40,119 bases of DNA from Mesobacillus campisalis (lineage in GTDB: Bacteria; Bacillota; Bacilli; Bacillales; Cytobacillaceae). Each line of letters opens with the position of its first letter. The first letter of the stretch is position 1. This document shows, piece by piece, positions 16,504 through 23,967 of the stretch. The notes under the pieces were generated by a model. The model was not told the origin of the DNA. It saw only the letters and a list, made by a program, of their open reading frames with translations, and ran no database searches. The stretch covers positions 1 through 40,119 of the forward strand of contig NZ_LAYY01000022.1 in assembly GCF_000986785.1 (NCBI RefSeq). Reading direction: 5' to 3'. A program made the position numbers and the translations under genes.

Positions 16504-17538
16504 TTACTTGGCTTCTGCTTTGATCCTCTCAACCAGTTCTTTGGCCCAAGGATTCTGTTTAAATATGTCTTCATACAAAGGCTGGGCCGCATTTTCCATT
16601 TCCTTGGCAAACTCTTCTGAAGGAGTGGTAAATTTGACGTTATGTTCTTCAAGGAATTTTTTATCTTCTTCATAGCTCTTTTCCAGCAATTCAAATTCGT
16701 ACTCTGCCGCTTCTTTGGAGGCCTTTTCAACGATCTCCTGCTGCTCCTTCGTCAATCCTTCCCAAAACTTGCTGTTAATGATGTACACGTTTGGGCTGAA
16801 CATATGCTTCGACTCGAGGACATCACTCTGGACTTCATACCAGCCTGAAGCCTTTAACGTAGCGATTGGATTGTCCTGCCCATCTACTACCTTCTGCTCA
16901 AGGGCGCTAAATACTTCCGAGATCGGCAGAGGTGTTACATTGGCTCCCAGCAGTTTTCCTAGAGTAATATAGTTTGGGATATTGGGCATCCTGATACGTA
17001 ACCCATCGAAATCATCCAGGTTTTCAAGGGTCCTGTTTGAAGAGAACATCCTGAATCCGTTCGCACTCCAGGCTAGTGGTTTTACTCCATGCTGAGTTTC
17101 CAGGTCAGCCGTTAATTCTTCCCCGATCGGGCCGTTCAAAACAGCTTTCACATGCTCAAAATCCTTGAACAGGAATGGCCACTCAGGCACCGCCATTTTG
17201 GGAATATCGGCCTGCATGATCAAGCCGGGGATCCCCATTTCAATCGTTCCGTTCCTTACCCCGTCATAAAATTCTTTTTCGGCACCCAGTGTGCTGTTAG
17301 GGAAAATCTGGACCTTAAGGCTGCCGCTTGATTCCTCTTCCACTATTGTTTTGAACTTCTCTTTCAGGGCCACGTTTTGAGGATGATCCTCAGCGAAATA
17401 ATGAGCTACTTTTATCGTCTTGGCAGGTTCCCCTCCTGATGCTTTTTCTGATCCCGCGGTCTCGGAGCTACCGCAGCCAGCAAGAAGAACGGTGGCACCA
17501 AGAACAATACCTGCTGTTGTGGTCATAAATTTTTTCAT
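16504..17538 (-). CDS. dctP: TRAP transporter substrate-binding lipoprotein (DctP), first copy
   Basis: This 344-residue protein has a lipoprotein signal ending LLAGCGSS and a DctP fold, with LRIRMPNIPN (conserved Arg) and ALEQKVVDGQDNPIATL. It is the first gene of the TRAP operon and binds the imported sugar acid at the cell surface. The ATG at 17538 lies 8 nt after AAGGAG; the GTG at 17544 is too close to that site. The 5' leader holds a perfect cre and two IclR-type palindromes, so it should be induced by a pathway intermediate and repressed when better carbon is present. Confidence 0.92.
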   Translation of the reverse strand: MKKFMTTTAGIVLGATVLLAGCGSSETAGSEKASGGEPAKTIKVAHYFAEDHPQNVALKEKFKTIVEEESSGSLKVQIFPNSTLGAEKEFYDGVRNGTIEMGIPGLIMQADIPKMAVPEWPFLFKDFEHVKAVLNGPIGEELTADLETQHGVKPLAWSANGFRMFSSNRTLENLDDFDGLRIRMPNIPNYITLGKLLGANVTPLPISEVFSALEQKVVDGQDNPIATLKASGWYEVQSDVLESKHMFSPNVYIINSKFWEGLTKEQQEIVEKASKEAAEYEFELLEKSYEEDKKFLEEHNVKFTTPSEEFAKEMENAAQPLYEDIFKQNPWAKELVERIKAEAK

Positions 17539-17561
17539 TTTCACAACTCCTTTTTAAAAAA

Positions 17562-17575
17562 TGTAAGCGGTATCA
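17562..17575. promoter_or_regulatory. CcpA (cre) site in the TRAP operon leader
   Basis: TGTAAGCGGTATCA matches every fixed position of the cre consensus TGWAANCGNTNWCA. It lies 24 nt before the dctP start, downstream of the promoter, which fits a roadblock or repression site. Confidence 0.75.
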
Positions 17576-17609
17576 TTATTGGGTGAAAATTATAAGGTGC
17601 TACTCATGA

Positions 17610-17635
17610 AGTTTTATATTATAAAACTAAGTTTT
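17610..17635. promoter_or_regulatory. Putative IclR operator 1 before the TRAP operon
   Basis: AGTTTTATATTATAAAACT (17610-17628) is a 19-bp palindrome that is perfect apart from its central base. A third half-site GTTTT follows at 17631-17635. The same three-half-site layout is found before the FAH/ALDH unit. It overlaps a possible -10 (TATAAA, 18 nt after TTGCAC on the minus strand). Confidence 0.65.
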
Positions 17636-17668
17636 GGTGCAAGTGGTTTAAAAAAACCAGGATTATCG

Positions 17669-17685
17669 GTTTTATAATACAAAAC
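17669..17685. promoter_or_regulatory. Putative IclR operator 2 before the TRAP operon
   Basis: GTTTTATAATACAAAAC has the same GTTTT-N7-AAAAC layout as operator 1, centred 58 bp further upstream. Paired sites at this distance suit a tetrameric IclR repressor. Assignment is by position and pattern. Confidence 0.5.
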
Positions 17686-17720
17686 TATGTATGATGATTT
17701 AAAATCTACCGCCTAATCAC

Positions 17721-17750
17721 ATAATAATATTTAGTTTTCTGACTTGTCAA
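17721..17750 (-). promoter_or_regulatory. SigA-type promoter of the TRAP operon
   Basis: On the minus strand TTGACA (17750-17745) is followed after 18 nt by TATTAT (17726-17721). Transcription would start near 17713, placing both palindromes and the cre downstream in the leader. Confidence 0.5.
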
Positions 17751-17768
17751 TAAAATTTGAATTATTTT

Positions 17769-18416
17769 TCACCTCATCAACCTTCCCTCTTTTACTCTTT
17801 TCACAAACTGCTCTGCAAGCCGGGATAATTCCTCCCATTTTTGGTCCTCAATCAAATCCTTCCGTACCAGAGACCCGCCAACCCCTACCGCCACTGAACC
17901 CGCCTGGATGAAAGCCTTTGTATTTGACAACTGCACTCCTCCAGTTGGCATCATTTTGACATGGCCCAGGGGAGCACGCACCTGCTTAATAAAATCCGGC
18001 CCCAGGGTGCTTGCGGGAAATACCTTTACCACGTCCGCTCCCCATTCGTGAGCCTGTAAAATTTCCGTTGGCGTAAACACTCCCGGGATAACGATTTTTT
18101 CTAGTCCCTTTGCTGACTCAATGGTTTCCCGTTTTAGTGTTGGTGCAAAAATAAATTCTGCGCCTGCCTCGATTGCCTGCTGTGCGCTTTTGCCATCGAG
18201 AACAGTTCCCGCTCCAATAACAGCCTTATGGCCAAACCTTGCTGAGGCTTCCTGGATCGTACCAAGAACATCTTCTGAATCCATCGTTATCTCTATTCCC
18301 GTCACTCCGCCAGACACAAGAGAGGACACTACATTCATTGTTTTTTTTCGCTCGACTCTGCGCACAACCGCTACCACCCCGGATTTTAACAACTTGCTAA
18401 GCATATTGTTATCCAT
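17769..18416 (-). CDS. kdgA: 2-keto-3-deoxy-6-phosphogluconate/galactonate aldolase
   Basis: This 215-residue class I aldolase has the TIM-barrel layout of the KDPG/KHG family: GVVAVVR near the N-terminus, GIEITM (Glu 42), IGAGTVLD, the Schiff-base lysine in VVKVFPAS (Lys 131), and MPTGGVQLSN. It splits KDPG or KDPGal to pyruvate and glyceraldehyde 3-phosphate, following KDG kinase. Length is normal. The start at 18416 lies 7 nt after GGAGG; an upstream ATG (18443) would leave almost no leader behind the predicted promoter. It stands at the head of the locus, with no terminator visible between it and the TRAP leader. Confidence 0.87.
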   Translation of the reverse strand: MDNNMLSKLLKSGVVAVVRRVERKKTMNVVSSLVSGGVTGIEITMDSEDVLGTIQEASARFGHKAVIGAGTVLDGKSAQQAIEAGAEFIFAPTLKRETIESAKGLEKIVIPGVFTPTEILQAHEWGADVVKVFPASTLGPDFIKQVRAPLGHVKMMPTGGVQLSNTKAFIQAGSVAVGVGGSLVRKDLIEDQKWEELSRLAEQFVKRVKEGRLMR

Positions 18417-18457
18417 GCAAATACCTCCGCCTATTTTTTTCATGAGTTTACCTTCGC

Positions 18458-18487
18458 CGTTATCGTTTTAATTTCCTTTAAAGTCAA
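18458..18487 (-). promoter_or_regulatory. Promoter with overlapping cre-like site before kdgA
   Basis: On the minus strand TTGACT (18487-18482) and GATAAC (18464-18459) are 17 nt apart. TTAAAACGATAACG over the -10 (18471-18458) matches the cre consensus at 12 of 14 positions. This would repress the aldolase when preferred carbon is available. The cre match is imperfect. Confidence 0.4.
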
Positions 18488-18598
18488 ACTTCTTTTTCCA
18501 TGCCTTTTGCTAAGCAGAAAAAAAGACCTGCCCCAAAAATATATTTATATAATTTATACCTCATACTGCCATAATTATATGGGATGTGTGATGTGCAT

Positions 18599-18634
18599 TA
18601 AAAAACGCCCGTCTCAGAAGAAGACGGGCGTTCT
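18599..18634 (-). terminator. Terminator of tRNA-Gln
   Basis: AACGCCCGTCT (18604-18614) pairs with AGACGGGCGTT (18622-18632), with a T run on the minus strand just after the tRNA. Confidence 0.9.
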
Positions 18635-18641
18635 TTATGTA

Positions 18642-18716
18642 TGGCTGGGCTAGCAGGATTCGAACCTACGAATGACGGAGTCAAAGTCCGTTGCCTTACC
18701 GCTTGGCGATAACCCA
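18642..18716 (-). tRNA. tRNA-Gln (anticodon TTG)
   Basis: The minus strand gives a full cloverleaf: acceptor TGGGTTA pairs with TAGCCCA. The anticodon stem ACGGA/TCCGT encloses CTTTGAC, so the anticodon is TTG. The T arm reads GGTTCGAATCC. The 3' CCA is encoded. A terminator follows directly. Confidence 0.95.
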
Positions 18717-18792
18717 ATGTAGGAATAGTTTATCTCCTGCCATTAAATAATATTCATTAAAAAACCCCATCCTACTAATGGAGGTGATAACG

Positions 18793-18939
18793 ATGAAAAT
18801 TGAGACTCCTGTTACATTTTCCGGAAAAGTTCTCGATAAGAGAAATGATCTTACAGGACCTGCAAATGAGGAAAAACGCGGATACCCACATCTTCCTAAA
18901 GATGTATCGATTCAGGAACTGGGACGTAAAGACTCCTGA
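18793..18939 (+). CDS. Small hypothetical protein (48 aa)
   Basis: An ATG at 18793 follows GGAGGTGATAACG, an almost ideal ribosome binding site. The frame reads MKIETPVTFSGKVLDKRND and ends ELGRKDS. The product is hydrophilic and has no membrane segment. I do not recognise a family. It heads a short run of plus-strand small genes. Confidence 0.6.
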   Translation: MKIETPVTFSGKVLDKRNDLTGPANEEKRGYPHLPKDVSIQELGRKDS

Positions 18940-19016
18940 CGCTAAGTGCACTTCCTTCCTGGTTAAAATTTAACTATGTAAATCAAACAGAGAACATCTT
19001 TGAAGGAGCGTTTTTT

Positions 19017-19214
19017 ATGAATCAAGAAACAAGAGTGGCTACCGAGCTACAAAAAATGATGACATGGAACTTAGTACCGGTCTCAGTTCAAGAGGATATT
19101 AACGAGATTTGTGATAGTTTAAAAAATGGATCTGTTACCCTCGAAGAGCTGGAACACCGAGATCCTTTTGTGGTAGAAGTCATTCACAAAGCGATGAATC
19201 AAATGTCGGTTTAA
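19017..19214 (+). CDS. Small hypothetical protein (65 aa)
   Basis: This acidic, helix-rich 65-residue protein begins MNQETRVATELQKMMTW and contains DINEICDSLKNGSVTLEEL. The ATG follows AAGGAGCGTTTTTT. No family was recognised. It lies in a cluster of small plus-strand genes between tRNA-Gln and mqo. Confidence 0.65.
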   Translation: MNQETRVATELQKMMTWNLVPVSVQEDINEICDSLKNGSVTLEELEHRDPFVVEVIHKAMNQMSV

Positions 19215-19375
19215 ATTCCAAAGGTGCTTTTGACAAGAAGAGGGAAATGAATCCCTCTTCTGCCTTCATCGTGACTTATTCTATCTTGAGCTACCTAACT
19301 AAAAGTGATTTTATTCCCCTCAAACAGCACCCAATCACCACCAGCCAAAAATACACTTTGGAAAGGATGGATAAA

Positions 19376-19513
19376 ATGCAGCATCGTCAGCATGCACACA
19401 ATCAGATCATCTATGTGACCAATTCGGCCTACGATGAGCTTCAGAACAATAGAAATGAAAAAAAAGCAGCATCCAGGGAAACAGAAAAAACTGGCAGGCT
19501 AAATAATGGGTGA
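19376..19513 (+). CDS. Small hypothetical protein (45 aa)
   Basis: The frame from ATG 19376 reads MQHRQHAHNQIIYVTNSAYD and ends in a charged tail, EKKAASRETEKTGRLNNG. GGAAAGGATGG lies 5 nt upstream, which is why this start is preferred over 19247 and 19367. The function is unknown. It could be a chance frame, but the ribosome binding site and codon use suggest a gene. Confidence 0.45.
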   Translation: MQHRQHAHNQIIYVTNSAYDELQNNRNEKKAASRETEKTGRLNNG

Positions 19514-19621
19514 ACATTATCAATCGGCTTTTCTGTCCATTTTTAAAGCGAGGAAAAACAGTCATAAAAAAAGCCTTACAGGCGAATTCTATAGCAAGAA
19601 ATTTTTCCGGGAGGCTTTAGC

Positions 19622-19801
19622 ATGAAAAAGGTCCTTTGCACGAACAACGAAGGCTATGAAATGGAATTCGTGGTAGGAGAGGAATATGAAGTCGAGAAAG
19701 AGCTGGATACCACATATATTCTGATCAATAAACTTGGAAACAAGCATTCCGTTTTCAAAAAAGATTTTGAACCAGTTGAAGATGGTGGAAAACAGGCCTA
19801 A
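19622..19801 (+). CDS. Small hypothetical protein (59 aa)
   Basis: The frame from ATG 19622 gives 59 residues: MKKVLCTNNEGYEMEFVVGE onward, with a predicted beta-rich pattern and KHSVFKKDFEPVED near the end. GGGAGG lies 7 nt before the ATG. It resembles short SH3-like beta-barrel proteins in pattern only; no family is claimed. A strong terminator follows. Confidence 0.65.
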   Translation: MKKVLCTNNEGYEMEFVVGEEYEVEKELDTTYILINKLGNKHSVFKKDFEPVEDGGKQA

Positions 19802-19818
19802 AACCGACTCTAAATAAT

Positions 19819-19855
19819 AAAACCTTCAATCTGAAATGGATTGAAGGTTTTTTGA
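19819..19855. terminator. Bidirectional terminator between the small gene and mqo
   Basis: AAAACCTTCAATC (19819-19831) pairs with GATTGAAGGTTTT (19839-19851). T runs on both strands let it serve both converging genes. Confidence 0.88.
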
Positions 19856-19873
19856 CGTCGTTATCACTTATTT

Positions 19874-21379
19874 CTAAGCATTGATGTAAGCCGGTTCTTT
19901 GCCGCCCAGACCGAGCGCTTGCTCAGTTGATGTGTGCACCTTTTCAAATAGCGCAGGATTGTCCGATAGCGACACACCGTAAGAAGGAATCATTTCCTGT
20001 ATTTTTGACTGCCACTTGAACATATTTTCCGGGAAGCATCTTTCCAATACTTCAAGCATGACGTGGACAGCAGTTGAAGCGCCCGGAGAAGCTCCAAGAA
20101 GGGCTGCAACCGAACCATCCGAAGCTGTTACAACTTCCGTACCAAACTGAAGTGTTCCTTTTCCGGCCTCTGTATCCTTGATAACCTGCACACGCTGGCC
20201 TGCCGTCACGACATCCCAATCCTCACTCTTGGCATTCGGGATAAACTCGCGTAGTTCTTCCATTCGCTGCTCATTAGACAGCATAACCTGCTGAATCAGG
20301 TACTTGGTCAACGCCATCTCTTTGACGCCTGCGGCCAGCATGGTGATCACATTATTCGGCTTTACAGAACCAATTAAATCAAGGTTTGATCCGGTTTTAA
20401 GGAATTTAGGCGAAAAGCCGGCAAATGGCCCGAACAGCAACGTTTTTTTGTTGTCGATAAATCTTGTATCAAGATGCGGAACGCTCATTGGCGGAGCGCC
20501 CACCTTCGCTTTACCGTAAACTTTCGCATGATGCTGTTCAGCAACCTCCGGATTCTTGCAGACCATGAATAGTCCGCTTACAGGGAAACCGCCAATATGC
20601 CTGGATTCAGGGATTCCTGTTTTTTGAAGCAGCGGCAAGCTTCCCCCGCCTCCGCCGATAAAAACAAATTTGGCTGTATGCCGCTCAATATTTCCGGTAG
20701 CCATATTCCAGATTTTCAATTCCCACAACCCGTCGCTTGTGCGCTGGATGTCCTCTACTTGATGCCGGTAATTGACTTCGACATTCTGCCGCTCAAGATG
20801 TTCAAACAGCATGCGGGTTAACGCCCCGAAGTTCACGTCGGTTCCGGAATCGATTTTGGTGGCCGCGATTGGTTCATTGACGCTGCGGCCTTCCATGATG
20901 AGCGGAACCCATTCCTTAAGTTTTTCAGGGTCCTCGGTGTATTCCATTCCCTTAAACAATGGATTTTTTGTTAGCGCTTTAAAACGATTTTTAAGGAACT
21001 GAACATTCTTTTCCCCCTCAACAAAACTCATATGAGGGATGGGCATGATAAAATCCTGCGGATTGGAAATCAGGTTCGAGTTGACCAGATACGACCAAAA
21101 CTGCCTTGAAACCTGAAACTGTTCGTTCACCTTTACCGCTTTGTTAATATCGATGGAACCGTCCTCTTTTTCGGTCGTATAATTCAGCTCGCAAAGCGCA
21201 GCATGCCCCGTCCCTGCATTGTTCCATTCATTGGAGCTTTCTTCTCCTGCCTTTTCCAGTTTCTCAAACACTTTGATTTCCCATTCTGGTGCTAACTCTT
21301 TCAGTAATGATCCCAAAGTCGCGCTCATGACTCCGGCACCAATTAAAATGATGTCTGTTTTCTTCGTCATATTGCTCAT
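19874..21379 (-). CDS. mqo: Malate:quinone oxidoreductase
   Basis: This 501-residue FAD enzyme oxidises malate to oxaloacetate and passes electrons to membrane quinone, bypassing NAD malate dehydrogenase. It has the N-terminal dinucleotide motif [43 protein letters not shown], and C-terminal [15 protein letters not shown], all typical of Mqo. The start at 21379 follows AAGGAAGGTTATC and gives the normal family length. The open frame runs 33 codons further upstream, into the likely leader. It stands alone, ending at a bidirectional terminator. Confidence 0.93.
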   Translation of the reverse strand: MSNMTKKTDIILIGAGVMSATLGSLLKELAPEWEIKVFEKLEKAGEESSNEWNNAGTGHAALCELNYTTEKEDGSIDINKAVKVNEQFQVSRQFWSYLVNSNLISNPQDFIMPIPHMSFVEGEKNVQFLKNRFKALTKNPLFKGMEYTEDPEKLKEWVPLIMEGRSVNEPIAATKIDSGTDVNFGALTRMLFEHLERQNVEVNYRHQVEDIQRTSDGLWELKIWNMATGNIERHTAKFVFIGGGGGSLPLLQKTGIPESRHIGGFPVSGLFMVCKNPEVAEQHHAKVYGKAKVGAPPMSVPHLDTRFIDNKKTLLFGPFAGFSPKFLKTGSNLDLIGSVKPNNVITMLAAGVKEMALTKYLIQQVMLSNEQRMEELREFIPNAKSEDWDVVTAGQRVQVIKDTEAGKGTLQFGTEVVTASDGSVAALLGASPGASTAVHVMLEVLERCFPENMFKWQSKIQEMIPSYGVSLSDNPALFEKVHTSTEQALGLGGKEPAYINA

Positions 21380-21641
21380 GATAACCTTCCTTTGCAAAAG
21401 AGTAGGTGCTCCGTCTAAGGTGTGAATAAGCAAGTCCGTTTCATGGAACGCACCTTTTCCTGTCTTCTTAAATTTCATCTCTCATATTCTATTATAATAA
21501 TTTTTTGACTAAAATATCTACTATTATGATAATTTTAAGTTTTTTAAAGTTGTTAAATTGTATTTTCCCTTTTTATAGAAATGCTAATCCCGATTGAATT
21601 TGTGGCTCAGGTTCATCTTTCGTTTCCCTCCTAACGGACAC

Positions 21642-21673
21642 AAAAAAAGCCCAATCCTTTTTGGATTGAGCTA
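21642..21673 (-). terminator. Terminator of the nitroreductase gene
   Basis: On the minus strand AGCTCAATCC pairs with GGATTGGGCT across an A5 loop (one G-T pair), followed by seven T. The rest of the 304-bp space to mqo (21380-21641) shows no convincing gene. Confidence 0.85.
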
Positions 21674-21683
21674 GGCTGATCTA

Positions 21684-22313
21684 TTAAACAAATTCCACGA
21701 TGTCTTTCAATGGGATGCGTGTGGTTTTAAAGGCTGGTGCTGCAGCTTTTCCTATCGCAAGCAGAAGCACTGGCATATAACGGTCGGATACCTGGAACTT
21801 TTCCATGAATTTTTGTTTGTCAAATCCACCCATTGGGACCGTGTCATACCCTTTTGCTTTCGCAAGCAGCATAATCTGCATCGTGACAAGGCCGGTATCA
21901 AAGGAAGCAATATTCTTCCGGATTTCTTCCGGCAATGAACCATACAGCGAATGGGAATTATCAATCATGCGCTGCATGTTAGCTTCATCCATATAGCCCG
22001 CTTCATAGTTGCTGCGGTACACCTTCTCGATGTTTTGGTACATTTCTTTATCTGCCAATACGGCAATCACTGCTGAAGAGGTTTCAACCTGCTCCTGATT
22101 ATTCGCAATTTGGCGAAGCTCTTTCTTTGTCTCCTGGTCATCGATGACGATAAAACGCCAAGGCTGAAGATTGCTTGAAGAAGGAGCCTGGATGGCATCT
22201 TCCAGTATTTCTTCGATTTCCTGGCGGGAAATGGTGAAATTCGGGTCATATTTACGTACAGACTGGCGTTCCCTAATCACACTGGTTATGTTTTCTGCTG
22301 TGCTCGTTGACAT
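21684..22313 (-). CDS. Nitroreductase-family protein (YodC/YdgI type)
   Basis: This 209-residue FMN-dependent protein has RQSVRKYDP near residues 16-24, APSSSNLQPWRFIVI near 43-57, and KGYDTVPMGGFD. These are the usual FMN and substrate contacts of NAD(P)H nitroreductases. Such enzymes reduce quinones and nitro compounds. It is divergent from an HxlR regulator, the same layout as yodC-yodB in Bacillus subtilis. Its promoter (TTGACG, 17-nt spacer) has an operator box lying exactly between -35 and -10. GGGAGGAACAAAC precedes the ATG. Confidence 0.88.
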   Translation of the reverse strand: MSTSTAENITSVIRERQSVRKYDPNFTISRQEIEEILEDAIQAPSSSNLQPWRFIVIDDQETKKELRQIANNQEQVETSSAVIAVLADKEMYQNIEKVYRSNYEAGYMDEANMQRMIDNSHSLYGSLPEEIRKNIASFDTGLVTMQIMLLAKAKGYDTVPMGGFDKQKFMEKFQVSDRYMPVLLLAIGKAAAPAFKTTRIPLKDIVEFV

Positions 22314-22332
22314 GTTTGTTCCTCCCTAGACT

Positions 22333-22361
22333 AAATAACTTATGAATAGTAAGTTCGTCAA
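22333..22361 (-). promoter_or_regulatory. Nitroreductase promoter with operator box 1
   Basis: On the minus strand TTGACG (22361-22356) and TTATTT (22338-22333) flank a 17-nt spacer. The spacer contains box 1, CTTATGAATAGTAAG in plus-strand reading (22339-22353). Binding there would block RNA polymerase. Confidence 0.6.
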
Positions 22362-22365
22362 TTAG

Positions 22366-22380
22366 CTTACTATTGGTAAG
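22366..22380. promoter_or_regulatory. Operator box 2 of the HxlR regulator
   Basis: CTTACTATTGGTAAG is, read on the other strand, CTTACCAATAGTAAG. It matches box 1 at 13 of 15 positions. The two boxes face each other 27 bp apart, between the divergent genes. An extended -10, TGTTATAAT (22406-22414), for the regulator gene lies downstream. Confidence 0.6.
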
Positions 22381-22449
22381 TTAATCAGTCAAGTGAGGAG
22401 GCTTGTGTTATAATAAGAAAACAGATTTAAGAACAAGCGGGGTTTTTAG

Positions 22450-22803
22450 ATGAAAAAGACCGATACAGATTGTAATCATCAAAGCCAAGATCTCGAGGGC
22501 ATCTGCCATGATTTCCATGGGACCATTGAATTTATCGGCAAAAGATGGATGGGAATCATTATCTATCAATTGCTGAATGGACCTAAGCGCTTTTCGGAAC
22601 TGACAGAAAACATTCCTGGCATTTCCGACAGGCTGCTCACCGAGCGGCTGAGGGAACTGGAGAAGGAAGGTTTGATAATAAAAGCTATGATTCCTTCGCA
22701 AAAAAAAGCACATTATGAATTGACCCCTGCCGGCAGGGAGCTTGAAACAGTAATATCATCCATCTTGAATTGGATTAGAATAAAGCAGAAACTATCGAAC
22801 TAG
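22450..22803 (+). CDS. HxlR-family transcriptional regulator (YodB-like)
   Basis: This 117-residue winged-helix protein has the HxlR core: IEFIGKRWMGIIIYQLLNGPKRFSEL, then ISDRLLTERLRELEKEGLI and an acidic-aromatic wing. Cysteines 8 and 19 near the N-terminus could be redox sensors; YodB uses an N-terminal Cys to sense quinones and diamide. It probably represses the divergent nitroreductase through the paired boxes and releases on electrophile stress. The effector is inferred from the YodB parallel. Confidence 0.87.
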   Translation: MKKTDTDCNHQSQDLEGICHDFHGTIEFIGKRWMGIIIYQLLNGPKRFSELTENIPGISDRLLTERLRELEKEGLIIKAMIPSQKKAHYELTPAGRELETVISSILNWIRIKQKLSN

Positions 22804-22845
22804 GCAGGAACTTATTTTCTTTTTTATAGAGGAGTGGATTATCAA

Positions 22846-23028
22846 GTGAAAAAAGAATTAGGAAGAAACATTCTGGGTGCCGTTTTTTGTTTATTGCTGT
22901 TTACGGCCGGTATGATTTTTGTTGAGCAAACATGGTTTTTCATTCTCATCGGGATTGCAGGCCTGGCTGGATTCTCTTTTTTTATTTATCGCCTAGTCCT
23001 TGGCACACTGAGAATAAACGGTAGGTAG
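22846..23028 (+). CDS. Small membrane protein (60 aa)
   Basis: Two hydrophobic segments, AVFCLLLFTAGMIFV and WFFILIGIAGLAGFSFFIY, span most of a 60-residue protein with a basic ends pattern. A GTG at 22846 lies 11 nt after AGGAG; the earlier GTG at 22834 overlaps that site. No family recognised. It follows the regulator gene in the same direction and may be cotranscribed. Confidence 0.55.
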   Translation: MKKELGRNILGAVFCLLLFTAGMIFVEQTWFFILIGIAGLAGFSFFIYRLVLGTLRINGR

Positions 23029-23154
23029 AAAAGCAGAACAAACTCCCCTATCGAAAGCTTCCCTAAAATTAGTGTGAAATAGTTAAATAAGCACATAAAA
23101 AGGGCTAAAAAACTGCTAGAAAGGGTAAGCATCCATAGTGAGGAGGTTATAGTT

Positions 23155-23589
23155 ATGAAAGATCAAGTGATTGGTGTATATGAAAATGAAAAACTAGCGG
23201 CAGAGGCCGTTGAAAAGTTAAAAACGAGAGGCTATGCAGCCGAAGAAATTTCCGTCATTGCTAAAAACAAAGATGGGGATTCTGAAATCACAAAGGAAGT
23301 TGAGCCTTCCGCTATGGATGGAGCCATTGCTGGAGCGGCAACCGGAGGAGCCCTCGGCATGGCAGGGATGATCGTTGGATTGCCGGCTGTCCTGGTTCCT
23401 GGCCTTGGCGCTGTATTGGCTGCAGGCCCTATTATTACGATGCTTGGAGGGGCGATGGTCGGAGCCAATTCCGGATCCGGGGGATTGCTGCCTGCTCTTA
23501 AAGATATTGGACTCTCTGATGAAGATGCAGAGCGCTACACGAAAGATGTTGAGGCTGGAAAAATACTCGTATTTCTCCAGCCTAAATAA
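23155..23589 (+). CDS. General stress protein 17M / YflT-type protein
   Basis: This 144-residue protein starts MKDQVIGVYENEKLAAEAVE, typical of the YflT/GSP17M domain. A long Gly/Ala-rich hydrophobic centre follows (AGAATGGALGMAGMIVGLPAV and on) and then an acidic EDAERYTKDVEAGKILV tail. Members are general stress proteins induced under heat, salt or starvation; their molecular role is unknown. GAGGAGGTTATAGTT precedes the ATG. I looked for a SigB promoter upstream and found only weak matches. Confidence 0.75.
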   Translation: MKDQVIGVYENEKLAAEAVEKLKTRGYAAEEISVIAKNKDGDSEITKEVEPSAMDGAIAGAATGGALGMAGMIVGLPAVLVPGLGAVLAAGPIITMLGGAMVGANSGSGGLLPALKDIGLSDEDAERYTKDVEAGKILVFLQPK

Positions 23590-23590
23590 T

Positions 23591-23624
23591 AAAATCGGCC
23601 TGATGACACTTTCATCAGGCCGAA
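23591..23624. terminator. Terminator between converging genes
   Basis: TCGGCCTGATGA (23595-23606) pairs with TCATCAGGCCGA (23612-23623). The T run is on the minus-strand side, so it mainly serves the small membrane protein gene, but the hairpin can stop both. Confidence 0.8.
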
Positions 23625-23656
23625 CTCCATTTCGCTTTTATTCCAACAAAACATTA

Positions 23657-23926
23657 TCAACCCTTAACCTTAGATACCTTACTCCAAGTATAAAGAATAA
23701 TCCAGCATAGAACGGCTCCAGCCATAAGGCTGAAAACGACATAAAACGGAGAACCTTGTACAACTCCGAATGCCACTTCACTTTGAAGGACCACGACGCT
23801 GTCCCATTCGTTTGAAAGATCAGGTTCGTAGTTTTTGGTTAGTATGTAGCCTGTTAACAGAGTAATTGCTATATAAAATAGATGGATGAGGAAAGAAGCA
23901 GCGAACGCTTTTCTAACCATCTTCAT
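23657..23926 (-). CDS. Small membrane protein (89 aa)
   Basis: This 89-residue protein has an N-terminal membrane segment (FLIHLFYIAITLLTGYIL), a short polar loop with DLSNEWDSVVV, and a second membrane segment (FSLMAGAVLCWIILY). A basic tail, KVSKVKG, ends it. No family recognised. It lies just downstream of the methyltransferase gene and may share its transcript. Confidence 0.6.
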   Translation of the reverse strand: MKMVRKAFAASFLIHLFYIAITLLTGYILTKNYEPDLSNEWDSVVVLQSEVAFGVVQGSPFYVVFSLMAGAVLCWIILYTWSKVSKVKG

Positions 23927-23967
23927 GTTTAATACACCTTTTGGATATTAGGTATATCGCATACATA

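Noticed and set aside
17769-18416. Aldolase being inactive for lack of the Arg in the usual TLRT motif (here TMDS)
   Set aside because: As recalled, other Bacillus KdgA proteins also lack it, and the Schiff-base Lys and Glu are present.
21587-21619. Ten-codon leader peptide (MNLSHKFNRD) on the minus strand, upstream of mqo
   Set aside because: It has a good ribosome binding site, but no attenuator or stalling motif is evident and it is about 200 bp from the mqo start.
23060-23154. SigB promoter before the general stress protein gene
   Set aside because: The best pairs of hexamers miss several consensus bases; not strong enough to list.
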